From NCBI GenBank assembly GCA_015680685.1, contig MNCI01023888.1, positions 1-45,306 of the forward strand: a DNA stretch of 45,306 bases, written 5' to 3'. The notes under the pieces are model-generated. The model did not search any database and was not told where the DNA came from. It saw only the letters and a list, made by a program, of their open reading frames with translations. Below, in pieces: positions 32,613 to 44,020 of the stretch. The stretch's first letter is position 1. Each line of letters starts with the position of its first letter. Made by a program: the position numbers and the translations under genes. This DNA comes from Gnetum montanum (lineage: Eukaryota > Streptophyta > Gnetopsida > Gnetales > Gnetaceae).

Positions 32613-33448
32613 TGATGAGCAATGAGGTATCCCTATGCTCAACCATACGAATACAAGCGTACATGCACAATCTGGTCAAATTCCAAGGAATAAGTGCTTA
32701 TGTGCCTTTATAGAACCTAGATAGGTTAGTCAATCATTGTCTTCCCAAACTCACTCATATAGCGTAATTGTTTGGTTAAGTAAACTTGAGGTATATGATT
32801 TTTTTTATATCTTTTTATGTTTTATGTCCTGGTGCTACAAAGGGAGAATTGAACTAATTAAGTAACCAATTTAATTTAACTAATTAATTATGCTCTAACT
32901 AGTCCTAACACCAGCATCCATTCCCATTTTCTGTACACATCCTGAACCAGTGCAACACTACTGGGATTACCAAAAGCTAATCATTACTCAATTACCAAGT
33001 GTTCCATGCATGCTTGAAGTGGTCATACTGAGTGTGCTTACCTGGGAGAGTTAACAAAGTGAGAGAAAGAACATTAATTAACTAAGGAAAGCATTAAATA
33101 ACTGTAAATAACATTAAATCGAAAATTCTGAATACTGCAAGGTTTATCACAAGGTTCATTTTTATTTCTAGCCACAAGGTGTGCTCATGTACACAATGCT
33201 CAAATAAAGATCTATTCGCTTTATGAATCCTACTACGAGCACTCAGAAATAATTCTAACTCTAAGAAGGGAAAAAGGCAACAGTTCGGGTAAGGGACTAA
33301 GGCTAATGAACTAACTATTACCAAACCAAGTATGCCCACCTCTTAGTTATAGGTGACAAGATAGGGCCCAATATTGGATGTTTGATATTGCTTGGAAGGC
33401 TCCAATATTGCATACGTGATATCGCAGATGCAATATCGTGGCTCATCA
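32613..33448 (-). repeat. 3' LTR of the large gypsy element
   Basis: Plus-strand ends are TGATGAGC and GGCTCATCA. Next to it, 33449-33477 is the complement of a polypurine-type junction (ATTCAGTCATAGGGGTA on the minus strand). TATAACTAAG (complement at 33343-33352) marks a probable TATA box, and GATATC-like palindromes lie at 33373-33448. It is 34 bp shorter than its partner because it has a single copy of a unit that is doubled there. Confidence 0.92.
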
Positions 33449-35430
33449 TACCCCTATGACTGAATAAAAACTCATCCTTGTGTTTCTTACAAAATATTGA
33501 GAAGGTATGGGATTATTGACTGAATGAGAACTGATAGCGATAAGGAATAACAAGCTCAAAGTGTCCGGTGAACGAATCGACAAACATATTACAACATTGG
33601 TGTTCACGCCCTTTGTGGTGAACACTGTACATAGATTACTTCCAGACCCTCATTCGACAGCTTGAAGAGAAAGAGAGAGAGAAAAGAAAATGAGGCATGT
33701 TGCTACCAATGTCAAAAATGTGCACTCCATTGTTCATCCATAGCCACATGACAAAACTTGTTCCTTGAGGAAACACTCCAACTCTAGTCCATCCCAAGTG
33801 CTTCCTCTTATCCCAATCCATTGGTTGTATAATCACCATCTACACACACAACACAATCATGAATTAGCAAGGATAGATAAGCCATAATGCAATTAATACC
33901 TTGCCTCGATATAAGTGCATTGGCTGGGTTGTGGGTATGGCTATTATTGGGTTAGAGGTTTTTAATTGATAACTACCCAAGGTGTAGGGGTGAGATAGGT
34001 GATTGAATGGAAAAATTTGTGACAGGGCCCCCATGACTAAGAGTGAACCTCCTATAGCGATAGGGTGGAAAAACTGAAGGAACAATGAAGATGAGGGAAA
34101 TAACAACAACGAAGCCAATAAAATGGATGTTATGGATGGAGATGAAACGACAAATGGTTGATTACAAAGAATGTTTAAGGGAAAGAACTTAACAATTGCA
34201 TCAAAAAGGAATGCCAAAGTAGGTTCATGCCTTTTATGCCCTAACAAACCCACAAACCAAAGAGTCTATAGGCTCTTGGAATGACATATGGAAACAAAGG
34301 TTAAGAACTTACCCACAAGAATTTAATGAAGACTAACAATGCGTTAACCAAGACATAGACTAATCATAAAACTGGTAATGAGGTGGAATATGGGAAGAAA
34401 TATGGAAGGAGAGGATGAAATGGAATGGAATCCCAAGAACAAAGTTGTGTAAAGTCCTTTGTGTATTATGTGGTTAACGTGACTAAATAAAATTCATCCC
34501 AAGTCTAGACTTACCAACCACATCCAGTGACCTTGCATCAACACATTTGACCAACCCATCCTCATGAAGCAACAAGAATGCATCCATCGAGTCACTACCA
34601 TTCCAAGGAGAGAAAGATAGGAAAGCAGGAAGCGAGAAAGGGCTTTAGGTAGAGGGAACCTTCAGGCATGGGTAACATGTCTTTCCATTGCTATAACCAG
34701 TGTTTGTAGCCCATGTTTCTTTATCATGTCTAAGGGGTGTGCTTTGAATTCCCACTAATTTTTTTTTTTTACGTGAGAACCACACCATGCAAGAATTATT
34801 TACATTCATTCAACTTCTTGATAGTTGATCAATAGTGGAATGGCAGAAGACTCATGACAAGCATCTAAGTACCCAAGAGAATAGCCAACACAAGTGTGTC
34901 GAATCCCCTTGGGGTCACATCCTTTTCAACCATTGAGTCCTTCCTTGGTTTGAAGAATACCAAGTTACCAATTTATTAATAAGTTTATTTAGAAAAAGGG
35001 ATAATACAGTTCCAAAGCCAAGGAAGACCATAGCATTGAATGGATGCATGGACGACGTGGACTCATTGCTTGTTTTATCAAAAGAATTGTATCTTAGTAT
35101 CAACATTGAAAATCAAAGGTAAAAACCAAACATTAGCAATCAACATTATTATAGTCCAACCCACCATCATGAACACTTATTATATGATGAATGAAAGTAA
35201 ATCAAATCAAGAAATAGTAAGAATGTAAACAATGGTGTAAAACAAAAAATAAGTAAATATGAAAAAATGTGCAAAACAAAAATTTGTAGAACAAAAATGT
35301 GTAAAACAAAAATACAAAAAAGAGCTGAGGGCTTAGAATGGTTAACATTGGTGGCCATCTCCCCCATGAATGAGTTGGAGGAAGGAGATCTGAAATAGCA
35401 AGCAGGGTTGTCCACCAACAAAGGTAGTGT
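33449..35430 (-). other. Region between integrase and 3' LTR of the large gypsy element
   Basis: Several open stretches occur (33636-33839, and 33864-34253 with 129 codons, hydrophobic), none with a recognisable domain. Tat/Athila-like elements often carry an additional, poorly conserved ORF here, so 33864-34253 may be its relic, but that is inference. The start at 33449 includes the polypurine tract. Confidence 0.45.
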
Positions 35431-35672
35431 GGACACTAGTTGTTCTAGGCTCATGGAAAGGTTTGCTTTGTTGGATGTTGAACAACAATTTCTTATCTGG
35501 GCTCTTAGGTTTGTAAATCATCATGGCTCCTAAAGGAAACGTTGCATGAATAATATAACGTCATTCCCATAGCATTTGAAATTTAGTACGTTGTGGCACA
35601 TGTGTGGGGTTCCAATAAAGAACCTTATCTCCCGATTTGTACTTAACTTTTCTAATTTTCAGGTCATGACGT
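35431..35672 (-). pseudogene. Integrase C-terminal domain, cut off by a solo LTR
   Basis: The minus strand reads KVKYKSGDKVLYWNPTH, then RTKFQMLWE, a stop, RYIIHATFPLGAMMIYKP: the SH3-like integrase C-terminal domain (F..GD.VL.y, then k..W.GPy.I....P.GA). The stop replaces a probable Gly codon. It belongs with the core at 36450-37366 on the other side of the solo LTR. Confidence 0.75.
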
Positions 35673-36441
35673 TGATGGGACACGATATCGCATCCTTCCC
35701 TATGATATCGCGTACGCGATATCACAGCCCATCACTAGTTCTATAAATAAGAGGCAGCTCTTCCTTGTTTCTCCATCTAGATCTAGACCTTAGCTAAACT
35801 CTTGACATTTTTACATTCCATAGTTAGCACAGTTTCCATGTGCCCACAGTAGGAGTCCCAAAGTGAACGGATCTTTATTCAAGCAATTGTGTACGACAAT
35901 AAAGATGAACTTTTGGATAAACCTTGCAGTATATGGACTAAGCTAAATAGGACTTTAATTATTGTTAATTATTTAAATTCTTTCTTAAGGACTTAATCTC
36001 TCTCAACCCTCAACTCTCATAGTTAAGTTCATTCAGTAAAACCGCTTCGAGCACGTGTGTTATGCTTGGTAATCCCAGTAACGAATAGCGTTTGGTAATC
36101 CCAGTAGCATTGCATTAGTTCAGGGTGTGAAACAGCAAGTGGAAATAGATACTGATGCTAGGGTAATTAAGGCTTAGTTAGTTAAAGTTAGTTACTTAGT
36201 CTCTTCACCCTTTCCTCTCTTAACATAGGCGATAAAAACATAAAAGATATAAAAATCACATGCCTCAAGCTTACTAAACATACAACTGTGACAAGTACAA
36301 GTAAACTTGGGAGGACAACGATTGATTAACCTTAGATGTTTCATAAAGTGTGTAGGCACTTAGTCTGTGGAGTTCGACCGGATCATGCGTGTAACACTCG
36401 TATTCGTATGGTTAAGTGTAGGGGTAACTCGCCACTCATCA
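35673..36441 (+). mobile_element. Solo LTR with GACGT target-site duplication
   Basis: It starts TGATGGGACACGATATC and ends GCCACTCATCA, flanked by identical GACGT (35668-35672 and 36442-36446). It lies on the plus strand, opposite to its host element. TATAAATAAG at 35742-35751 follows a GATATC/GCGATATC cluster (35680-35728). Two TTGGTAATCCCAGT copies lie at about 36067 and 36091, and GTATTCGTATGGTTAAGTGT lies near the end. Still recognisable CpGs and a perfect duplication suggest that it is the youngest insertion here. Confidence 0.93.
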
Positions 36442-36449
36442 GACGTCGT

Positions 36450-37366
36450 TTATTAAAATCCTTGTGCAATTCTTTAGAGGATAGGGTGACTAATCGGTTC
36501 TCATCTAGCAAGTTAAGGTTCATTAACCATTCTTTTTGTGCTAGATTGAGGTCAAGGTTGAGGTCACATGCTATGGATAGTGTATGGAGTTTTGCTTGAA
36601 TAGTAAGCATTGGGAGTTTTCTATATACTAACTCATAGGGAGAGTAGCCTATAGGGAGTTTTCATATGGAGTGGTATGCCCAAAGAGCATCGTTCATCTT
36701 GGTGCTTCAGTCTCGTCTATATTTGTTAATGGTTCTCGTCAATATTTTCGTAATCTCCCTATTGGTTACTTCAGTCTGACCATTCGCTTGAGGGTGGTAT
36801 GGTGTAGTCAATTTGTGTTCAACTCCTAAGTGATGCATCAATTTTTGAAAAGTCACACCTGTAAAATGTGTGTCATTATCAGAAATAAGTGCACAAGGCA
36901 TGCCAAACCTATTAACAATTTGTTGTTGAACAAATCATGTAGCAGTAGATGATGTACAATACATAACAATGGCTACTTCTGTCCATTTTTTGATATAGTC
37001 AACCACAACAACAATGTAGGCTTTTCCATTGGCCATTGGTGTAATAGGCCCCATAAAATCAATTCTCCATATGTCAAAGGGTTCTAAAGGTTAAATCCAT
37101 TATTGTGAACCCTCCATCCTAGTAGTCATTCCCCCATCATGTTGGCAATGCTCACAAGATTGGACGAAATGATGAATGTCCTGGAACAATGTAGGCCAAT
37201 AATATCTTGCAAGCAAGATTATAATGGTTGTTTGTCTCCTAGTGTAATGACCCCCACAAGGGTCTTGATGTGTGTCTTGGAGAACTCTTAATTGATCTAT
37301 ATTAGAAACACACCATTGAACCAAGCCATCGGGACATACTTTATAAAGTTTTCCATTAATTTCCAT
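36450..37366 (-). pseudogene. Integrase of the large gypsy element, zinc-binding and catalytic core
   Basis: The zinc-binding HHCC part is intact: DTHQDPCGGHYTRR, later QSCEHCQ (37290-37130). The core shows VVVDYIKKWTE (first Asp), SDNDTHFTG (second Asp, about 36880) and ANGQTEVTNREI (Glu, about 36770), so all three catalytic residues are retained. GYSPYELVY and a Leu-rich stretch (36600-36455) follow. A few stops occur between blocks. The C-terminal domain continues at 35672 beyond the solo LTR. Confidence 0.85.
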
Positions 37367-37393
37367 AAAATACTTGGCTCGGTGAAGAAACTA

Positions 37394-37903
37394 CTATTTC
37401 TTTTTAGCATCCAACTCTTGTGGTGCTTCTTGTGTAAGGAGATAGGTAAGAATGCTACTATACCAATTTGTTTTCATGGTTAATTGATTATTTACTACAC
37501 CTACAAAGAGGTATTCATCAGGAAAGCAATTAAAAAGCCGATATTCATCCTCTTTGTTGTCCCATCTTAACCGAGATAAATGATCAGCAATAAAATTCTC
37601 AGTGCCTTTATGATCTATCATCATAAGATTGAACTCTTGTAAGATTATGAGCCATCGTATGATGCAACAACTCACCATTGGTTTATTCAATAGGAATTGA
37701 ATTGCACTATGGTCTATGTGTATAAATACCTTATAACTTAATACATAGTGCTTGAACTTATCTAGTGCAACCACAGCCATTAATTCCTTTTCCATTGTGG
37801 TGTAATTGAGTTGTGCACTAGCAATACTCCTACTTGCACAGTGGATGTAATCATCTAACTGTGTAAGTATGGCTCCTAAAGCATAGTTGGATGCAGCAGT
37901 CAT
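37394..37903 (-). pseudogene. RNase H of the large gypsy element
   Basis: An open frame of 169 codons. TAASNYALGAIL corresponds to CDASNYALGAVL, with the first catalytic Asp now Ala; EKELMAVVALDKFKHYVLS and HIDHSAIQFLLNKP follow, then FIADHLSRL at the end of the domain. The length and order fit Tat/Athila RNase H. Ala in place of Asp would prevent catalysis. Confidence 0.88.
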
Positions 37904-37999
37904 GATGTGGAATGGTTTGGACCAGTCAGGAACTTATGGAATAAGTGTTTCTACAAGCTTTTGTTTCAAAGTTTGAAAAGCTAACTCACATTCTCTAGT

Positions 38000-39120
38000 C
38001 CATTCAAAAGGTACATCCTTTTTCATTAGTTTAACCAATGGTTTTGCAACCCTTGAAAAGTTCTCTATGAATCTTCTATAATAGCCAATGTGTTCAAGGA
38101 ATGATCAAATGTCTTTTATAGTTTCAGGTTGGCACATGATTCCTTAGATGACTTTAATCTTTTCATGGTCTACCTCTATCCTTGTTTGTGAAATATTTTG
38201 TCCTAGTTTTGCGCCTTCTTGGACCATTAAATGGATTTTTTGCCAGTTGAGCCTTAAATTAGTTTCAACACACCACTTTAGTACTTGCTCTAATCGGTCC
38301 AAGGTTTGATCAAAGTTTGCTCCATAGGTGGAGAAGTCATCCATGAAGACCTCCACATCATTTCCTATTTGTTGATGGAAGATGCTTAGAACCAAACATT
38401 GCAATGTTGCAAGAGCATTGCATAAGCCAAACAGCATCTTTTTGTATGCAAATGTTCCCCAAGGACTTGTGAACATGGTCTTGGCTTGGTCTTCATGGAT
38501 TTCCATCTAGAAAACTATAGTAGCAATGCCCTGCAATGGTGTCTAAGACCTGGTCGACAAATGGCAACGGAAAGTGGTCTTTGAATGTTGCCATATTTAC
38601 TAGCCTACAATCTATACATACCCTCCATTTACCTCCCTTTTGGCATAATAGCTAATGGACTAACCCATTTGCTATCAACAATGGGGTAGATGAACCCAGC
38701 TTTTAGAAGTTGTTCAATTTCCTCTTTAACCACTTGCTTCAGCTTTGGGTTCAATCACCTCTGGGATTGTCGTCGAGGCTTCATGAAGGGGTCAGTGTAA
38801 ATCCTATGTTGGCATATCCTAGGGTCTATTCCAGTTAATTCGGGATATAACCAAGTGAAAGCTTTCAACCATTTGTTCATCATTTTTAGCAATCTCTCTT
38901 TTTGTTGAGGAGGGAGCCTAGCATTAATAATTACTGATTTTCCATTTTTGAGAAATGTGTACACCATATCGGTGGGCAACGATTTTAACTCCAGGGGCTC
39001 TTGTATAAAGTTGTCAAGGATTTCCAACTTCCCCCAATTGATATTTTCAATGTCGAGACTTAGAATTTGGCAATGGACTTGCTCTAATGTGTCTATGCTA
39101 TCAATGTAAGAGCAAGTCAA
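38000..39120 (-). pseudogene. Reverse transcriptase of the large gypsy element
   Basis: The N-terminal part (39120-38755) has LLKMMNKWLKAFTWLYPELT and IDPRICQHRIYTDP, the conserved approach to the polymerase. The palm part (38506-38144) reads FTSPWGTFAYKKMLFGLCNA and EVFMDDFSTYG, keeping the catalytic F-x-DD box. The block at 38755-38506 and 38000-38140 has frame breaks (for example around 38640-38750, where WVSPL-like text is in another frame). Close to complete, but not functional. Confidence 0.88.
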
Positions 39121-39234
39121 ATCCTTAGTTCATTCCATGCATATAGTTGAGTTGCTTTCTTGGTCATCTGTCAGCCACTAGATGCCTTCCTGTCTTGTGG
39201 GAGCTGCATATAGGCATATTTGTATGTTAGTTAC

Positions 39235-39687
39235 TTATGCACACTGGTTGCATGCAAGCAATGTTAAACATTGTACAAACCAAGACTTCTGCACGCAACT
39301 ACACCCTGTATCAATGTATGCGATGCATAGAACTTTCTTCTTCTTGATCTTTCCAAATGTATTTTTCTTTGATATCTCTAGGGAAAGATCACGTATTCCT
39401 AGGCATGTGTCAATTATGCTTATCCATGCTCTTTCTATTATGATTGGGAAGTCCCCCTTACAATTGTTGAATTGAATCACTAGGAAGTCAGCTGGATATA
39501 ACCATCCACAAATAGTGGTAACAATGTCCTCCACTAGTCCTAATGGAATAGTGATGGATTGGTTGGCTAGCTCTAAATGAATGTTACTCTTTTTTAGTGG
39601 AGGCAGGTTCCAAGCTTTGTACATTTCTTGAGAGATTAAGTTAACACCAAAACCTGAATGCAAAAGAGCTTTGCAAGGTTCATTCAC
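39235..39687 (-). pseudogene. Retropepsin-like protease, catalytic Asp replaced by His
   Basis: The frame is open for 150 codons. It reads ALLHSGFGVNLISQEMYKAW, then LELANQSITIPLGLVEDI and YPADFLVI, the Tat/Athila protease layout. The D-S-G triad is H-S-G, with CAT for GAT, the same transversion as in the unrelated protease at 18511. The tail (ILIERAW-like, then CLGIRDLSLEI) also matches the end of such domains. Confidence 0.82.
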
Positions 39688-39959
39688 ATCAATTTGTAAA
39701 TATATAAGAGGACTCCTAGGATTGGATAATTTCCTAGGAAGATGGCCATCCTTAATTCAATCAGTAATTGCATGTGTCAACATGACTGTGTGTATTGAAT
39801 GTGGCCTTTAGTTTGAAGGCAGTTCCAAAGTCTCAAATGATGATGAGGCATTTGGACAATTAGCTACTTGTGACTATAGGACTTGGTTGGACTATTGGTT
39901 CTAAAGAAAATTCTCTTCTTTGTGTGATTGTTTGAACCAATAGTACGGTGAGAATTAAT

Positions 39960-42291
39960 AGCCCTAGTAGCGTTACGTTGCTGCGACTGGACAGGGAGCT
40001 CACCCTGCATGGCTGGAGCAGGTCGTAATGGAATTAAGAGTGGAAGAGATGTAGCCAGATGAGAAAGCTAGTATGTTTGTGAAACATCTCCCCTAGGAGA
40101 AGGAGTTCTATAATACTCATGGATTTGGTAGTGAGGTTGGGGAGCAACGTCACTAAGAGAGTCACGTGGAGAGATTTGCTGCTGCACATAGTATCCATAT
40201 GGGTCAAATTGATGGTAAGGGTATTGTTGGCATGGTGGTGGCATTCCCCATGATTATGGGTGCTACCATTATTGATACTACTCATTTGGTTTTGGTGGAG
40301 TTCCACTTGGATAATACATCAAGGGTTGGTGAAACTACCTTGGGGATAAGGTAACCTTTGGGGTGTTTGCCTTCTGTTTAATCGTGGGTTGAGTGCATAC
40401 ACCCCAGACTCCTGCAAATGTGAGATTATAGGGCAACATCCCTTAGGATGGTCATATTGGCATATCTCATATCCATCGTCATTGTCTATATCTGAATCCA
40501 CAACCTCTTCAATGATGGCAACTTTTCCCTTACCTTTGTTACGTGCATATTTAGCTTCTTTCTTTTTTCTTCTTTCTTAATCACTACCTTCCTCTCTAGA
40601 CTCCTCTACTATTTTGAGAATTATTTGAAATCTATTATCTAGGGAGTTCCACATTTGGTATACCTTTGCCAATACTTCCAATGCCAATTTTTGAATAGGC
40701 AAAGTTTTCCTATTCACCATCTCTTCAAGTGGTGACTCTTCCTCATCCTCACAAAATCTAACTCCCTTCTTCTGAAGGAAAGTTTCTCTATTATATTCTT
40801 CTACACTCTCACCTTCTTCTTTAGCAACTTGCTCTAGCAATCCTTGTACTTGATGGACCCTAAGCTCAGATAGCCTTCCTTTGGCATAAGTCCCAAGGGT
40901 TCTTCAGATTTCGTGCCTAAGCCCATCTATGAGATGGCATAGTTGTTCCCTTTGCAAGTAACCATGGCCTAGGCAATGATGTAATAGTGCATAATATTGG
41001 CCCATGGCAACATCCAAGGGTTCATGTCCTCCTTGTTTCCATCCTTGGATTTTCTTTCGCAGGTTGGACACTTGTGAGTATCTCTAATACTTATCGTTAA
41101 ACAGTTCTAACATGGTACTCCATCGGCGAATGGATTCCAATTCTAAGGACCGATACCAGCTTTCCACTTTCTTGATCAGCATCCGTGGAAACAACTTGAG
41201 TTCTTGCCACTCGTTTTCTATGTTTTGCAAGGCACATGCATCATGAAATGCTTGCAAATGATTTTGAGGATTAGCATTATATCCCCCTTCAAATCATGGG
41301 ATATTGTTCATGTCCAATATTTTGATCCTACTTTCTTTTTGTTGCCTCGTTGGAATTCTAACAACCTCAGTTGTATCTAGCATACTTCGGGTAGCGAGTA
41401 GGGGTTCATCGTGATTGTACTGTCTATGGCGTCTATGATGTCTATGTTGTTCCCTACTCTCCCTTCTCTCATGATGAGTTTCTTTAGAATGCCCTCATTT
41501 CCTTTCTCAGCTGCTTTGTCTATGATTCTTGTTTCACTTACCATTATCCTTAGGGTCTTTTTCCTTGCAACTACATCCAGATCTAAAGAAGAGGGTGAAG
41601 GAGATGATGAAGGTGAAGAAGAAGGAGGATTTTCATCATGATGACGTCTACTTCCTTCTCTTCGATGGTCATGGCCTTGATCATAATTACGATCAAAATT
41701 TCCATCTTTGTCATGTGTTCGTGTTCCTTTTTCAGACCCTTTGTGTCTATCGGTACCAGAATCCAAGTTATGGATAGTTGAGTAAAGATTCTGATACACA
41801 ACCCCTTGACCAAAGTCAACGGGAGGAACATCATTGTGTGGGAGACTTTCTGAGGCAGGTTCACCATCCTCATTTTTACCTATGACATATGGGACATTCT
41901 GAGACAACTTCCCCTTCATGGATTCATGACATCTCTCCTATTGTAGATCCCTTTGATGTTGTGCCTCCATGAGTCGATACTCTCTTGAGTCATCATCATG
42001 CACAACGTACTCTACCTGTAAGTGCTGCATACCGATTCATGTGAGATCATGAAGGAGCATGCTTGAGATTGAACGATCAAGAGGTAACAATATGTTACCT
42101 TCTAAATCATGCCAACGCAGTTGTTCATCCTAGTGGAGGATACAGGTAAAGTTTGGTATATACTCATCGGGATGAACATATACCACATGAAACTATTGAG
42201 GGACTAGTGGATTATCATGTGTACTACGCCTCTGATTGTTACCTGTATTGGACGTAGGCGGTGAAACACTCTCGTAAGAAGAAGGAGACAT
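39960..42291 (-). pseudogene. Long gag of the large gypsy element
   Basis: The ATG at 42291 opens MSPSSYESVSPPTSNTG; the same frame continues with stops into the open block 41919-41377 (basic and Asp-rich, then a Ser/Pro-rich tract PPSSSPSSSPSPSS). The gag core at about 41300-41080 reads FEGGYNANPQNHLQAFHDAC and, across a break, LKLFPRMLIKKVESWYRSLE. The blocks 40840-40577 and 40501-40319 follow (EESPLEEMVNRKT; ICQYDHPKGCCPIISHLQ). Tat/Athila gags are this long. I see no certain CCHC knuckle. It starts about 120 bp from the primer site. Confidence 0.8.
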
Positions 42292-42409
42292 AATTGTCTA
42301 TTCAATGTGCAATACTTTTTGTTTCACTATTTGTAAGATAGCCAATCCTAAGGTTCATTCCAATGATGTGAAGATTTCCTAAGTTCTAGCTAGCGCACAA
42401 CCAATAAAG

Positions 42410-42427
42410 TCCTCGACAATGGTGCCA
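42410..42427 (-). other. Primer-binding site, tRNA-Asp type
   Basis: On the minus strand it reads TGGCACCATTGTCGAGGA, one base inside the LTR. The usual Athila-type site TGGCGCCGTTGCCGGGG differs at four positions, all of them C-to-T or G-to-A changes. Confidence 0.8.
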
Positions 42428-42428
42428 A

Positions 42429-43298
42429 TGATGAGCGGTGAGGTATCCCTACACTCAACCATACAAATACGAGCGTACACACACGATTTGGTCAAATTCC
42501 AAGGACTAAGTGCTTATGGGCCTTTATAGAACCCAGATGGGTTAGTCAATCGTTGTCTTCCCAAGCTCACTTGTATAGCACAATTTTATGGTTAAGTAAA
42601 CTTGAGGTATATGATTTTTTTTATATATTTTTATGTTTTATGTCATGGTGCTACAAAGGGAGAAGTGAACTAATTAAGTAACCAACTTAATTTAACTAAT
42701 CAACTATGCTATAGCTAGTCCTAACACCAGTATCTATTCCCATTTTCCGTACACATCTTGAACTAGTGCAACACTACTAGGATTACCAAATGCTAATCGT
42801 TCCTAGGTTACCAAGTGTTCCACGCATGCTCGAAGTGGTCGTACTAAGTGTGCTTACTTGGAAGAGTTAACTAGGTGAGAGATAGAACATTAATTAACTA
42901 AGGAAAGCATTAAATAACTGTAAATAACATTAAATAAGCAATTCTGAATATTGTAAGGTTTATCACAAAGTTCATTATTATTTTCAGCCACAAGGTGTAC
43001 TTAGGTACACAATGCTCAAATAAAGATTCATTTGCTTTATAACTCCTACTATGGGCACTTAGAAATAATTCTAACTCTGAGAAGGGAAAAAGACAAGAGT
43101 TCGGGTAAGGGACTAAGACTAATGAACTAACTATTGCTAGACCAAGTGCACCCACATCTTATTTATAGGCGATAAGACAGGCCCCAATATTGGATGTCTG
43201 ATATCACTTGGAAGGCCCCAATATCAGATGTCTGATATCACTTGAAAGGCTCTAATATCACATACACGATATCGTGGATGAGATATCGTAGCTCATCA
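42429..43298 (-). repeat. 5' LTR of the large gypsy element
   Basis: It aligns with 32613-33448 throughout (for example TTGAGGTATATGATTTTTTTTATAT and GGATTACCAAA are shared). The ends are TGATGAGC and AGCTCATCA. The extra 34 bp compared with the partner is a tandem duplication at 43182-43249 in U3 (CCCCAATAT...GATATCACTTG...AAGG twice). Confidence 0.92.
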
Positions 43299-43407
43299 AG
43301 AGATAAAGTGCAATTACAATAAGCTAAGTCATCCCCAATAACCCACCGAGATAACACATGTAATGCATAAATCATAATCGTACAACCATACCTAATGTGT
43401 TTGGAAG
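43299..43407. other. Short unassigned stretch right of the large element
   Basis: About 110 bp with no recognisable content, between the LTR end and the pararetroviral fragment. Confidence 0.4.
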
Positions 43408-44020
43408 GGGTGTAACACTTAGTATATTTGCTTGTGCTACTTTTATGTAAACAAAAGAGTTGAACAAATAAGAGGAAAAAAATGGTTAGTTGTAAATGAC
43501 AAACCTTTCAATGATTTAATTAAACCGATCAAGCATCATATTTTAAACAAAGATGATCTTTTTCAAAGATTATTGCATACTAACATCTATTACAGGTTTG
43601 ATTTAAAATTAGGATTTTGGCAAATTCAAGTCCAACCTAAAGACTAATGAAAAATAGCTTCTACTATACCAGGAGCTCTATATGAATGGACAGTGCTTTT
43701 CTTTGGTATTAAGACTACTCCTTCTATTTTCCAAAAATGTATGGATCGTATCTTTAGTAACTATTCTTTTATTTTAGTATATATCAACGATATTTTGGTT
43801 ATGAGCGAGAATCCCTAGCAACATATAGAGCATCTCCAAATCTTTGAATAATTGATTGATGAAAACAAATTAGTCCTCTCACCCACAGAGATAACCATTG
43901 CCTAGAGTTCCATCTAGTTTCTAGGATTAGAGATACAGAATGGCATAATTGCCCTGCAACCTCATATCCTAGAATCCATTAAAAACTTCCCAAATGAAAT
44001 TAGAGACAAAACTCAGCTCA
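43408..44020 (+). pseudogene. Second pararetroviral reverse transcriptase fragment
   Basis: Plus strand: FYVNKRVEQIRGKKWLVVND, then LFQRLLHTNIYYRFDLKLGF (open 43432-43647), then a stop and PGALYEWTVLFFGIKTTPSI, YINDILVMS (43780-43806, YIDD changed to YIND) and FLGLEIQNGIIALQPHILES. It matches the 24.5-23.9 kb RT block for block, in the opposite orientation. A frameshift lies just before 43432. The rest of the virus is absent, so this is an isolated fragment. Confidence 0.85.

Larger units (their letters stand above)
32613..43298 (-). mobile_element. Tat/Athila-like Ty3/gypsy retrotransposon with both LTRs and a nested solo LTR
   Basis: The LTRs at 32613-33448 (836 bp) and 42429-43298 (870 bp) flank minus-strand gag (from 42291), protease (39687), RT, RNase H (37903) and integrase (from 37366). 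The primer site beside the right LTR fits tRNA-Asp, as in Athila-type elements. The polypurine tract lies beside the left LTR. About 2 kb without a convincing gene separates integrase from the 3' LTR, which is common in this lineage. RT keeps its DD box and integrase its DDE residues, but gag and pol have stops and protease has lost its Asp. The flanking pentamers ACAAA and AGAGA do not match well enough to call a target-site duplication. Confidence 0.9.

Noticed and set aside
33864-34253. 129-codon minus-strand frame as a membrane protein gene
   Set aside because: Hydrophobic but without a recognisable domain, and located inside the large gypsy element between integrase and LTR; kept only as a possible relic of an extra ORF.
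39182-39475. Plus-strand 97-codon frame
   Set aside because: Antisense to the protease of the large gypsy element.
32608-43303. Target-site duplication of the large gypsy element (ACAAA and AGAGA)
   Set aside because: Two of five positions differ, so it is not better than chance.
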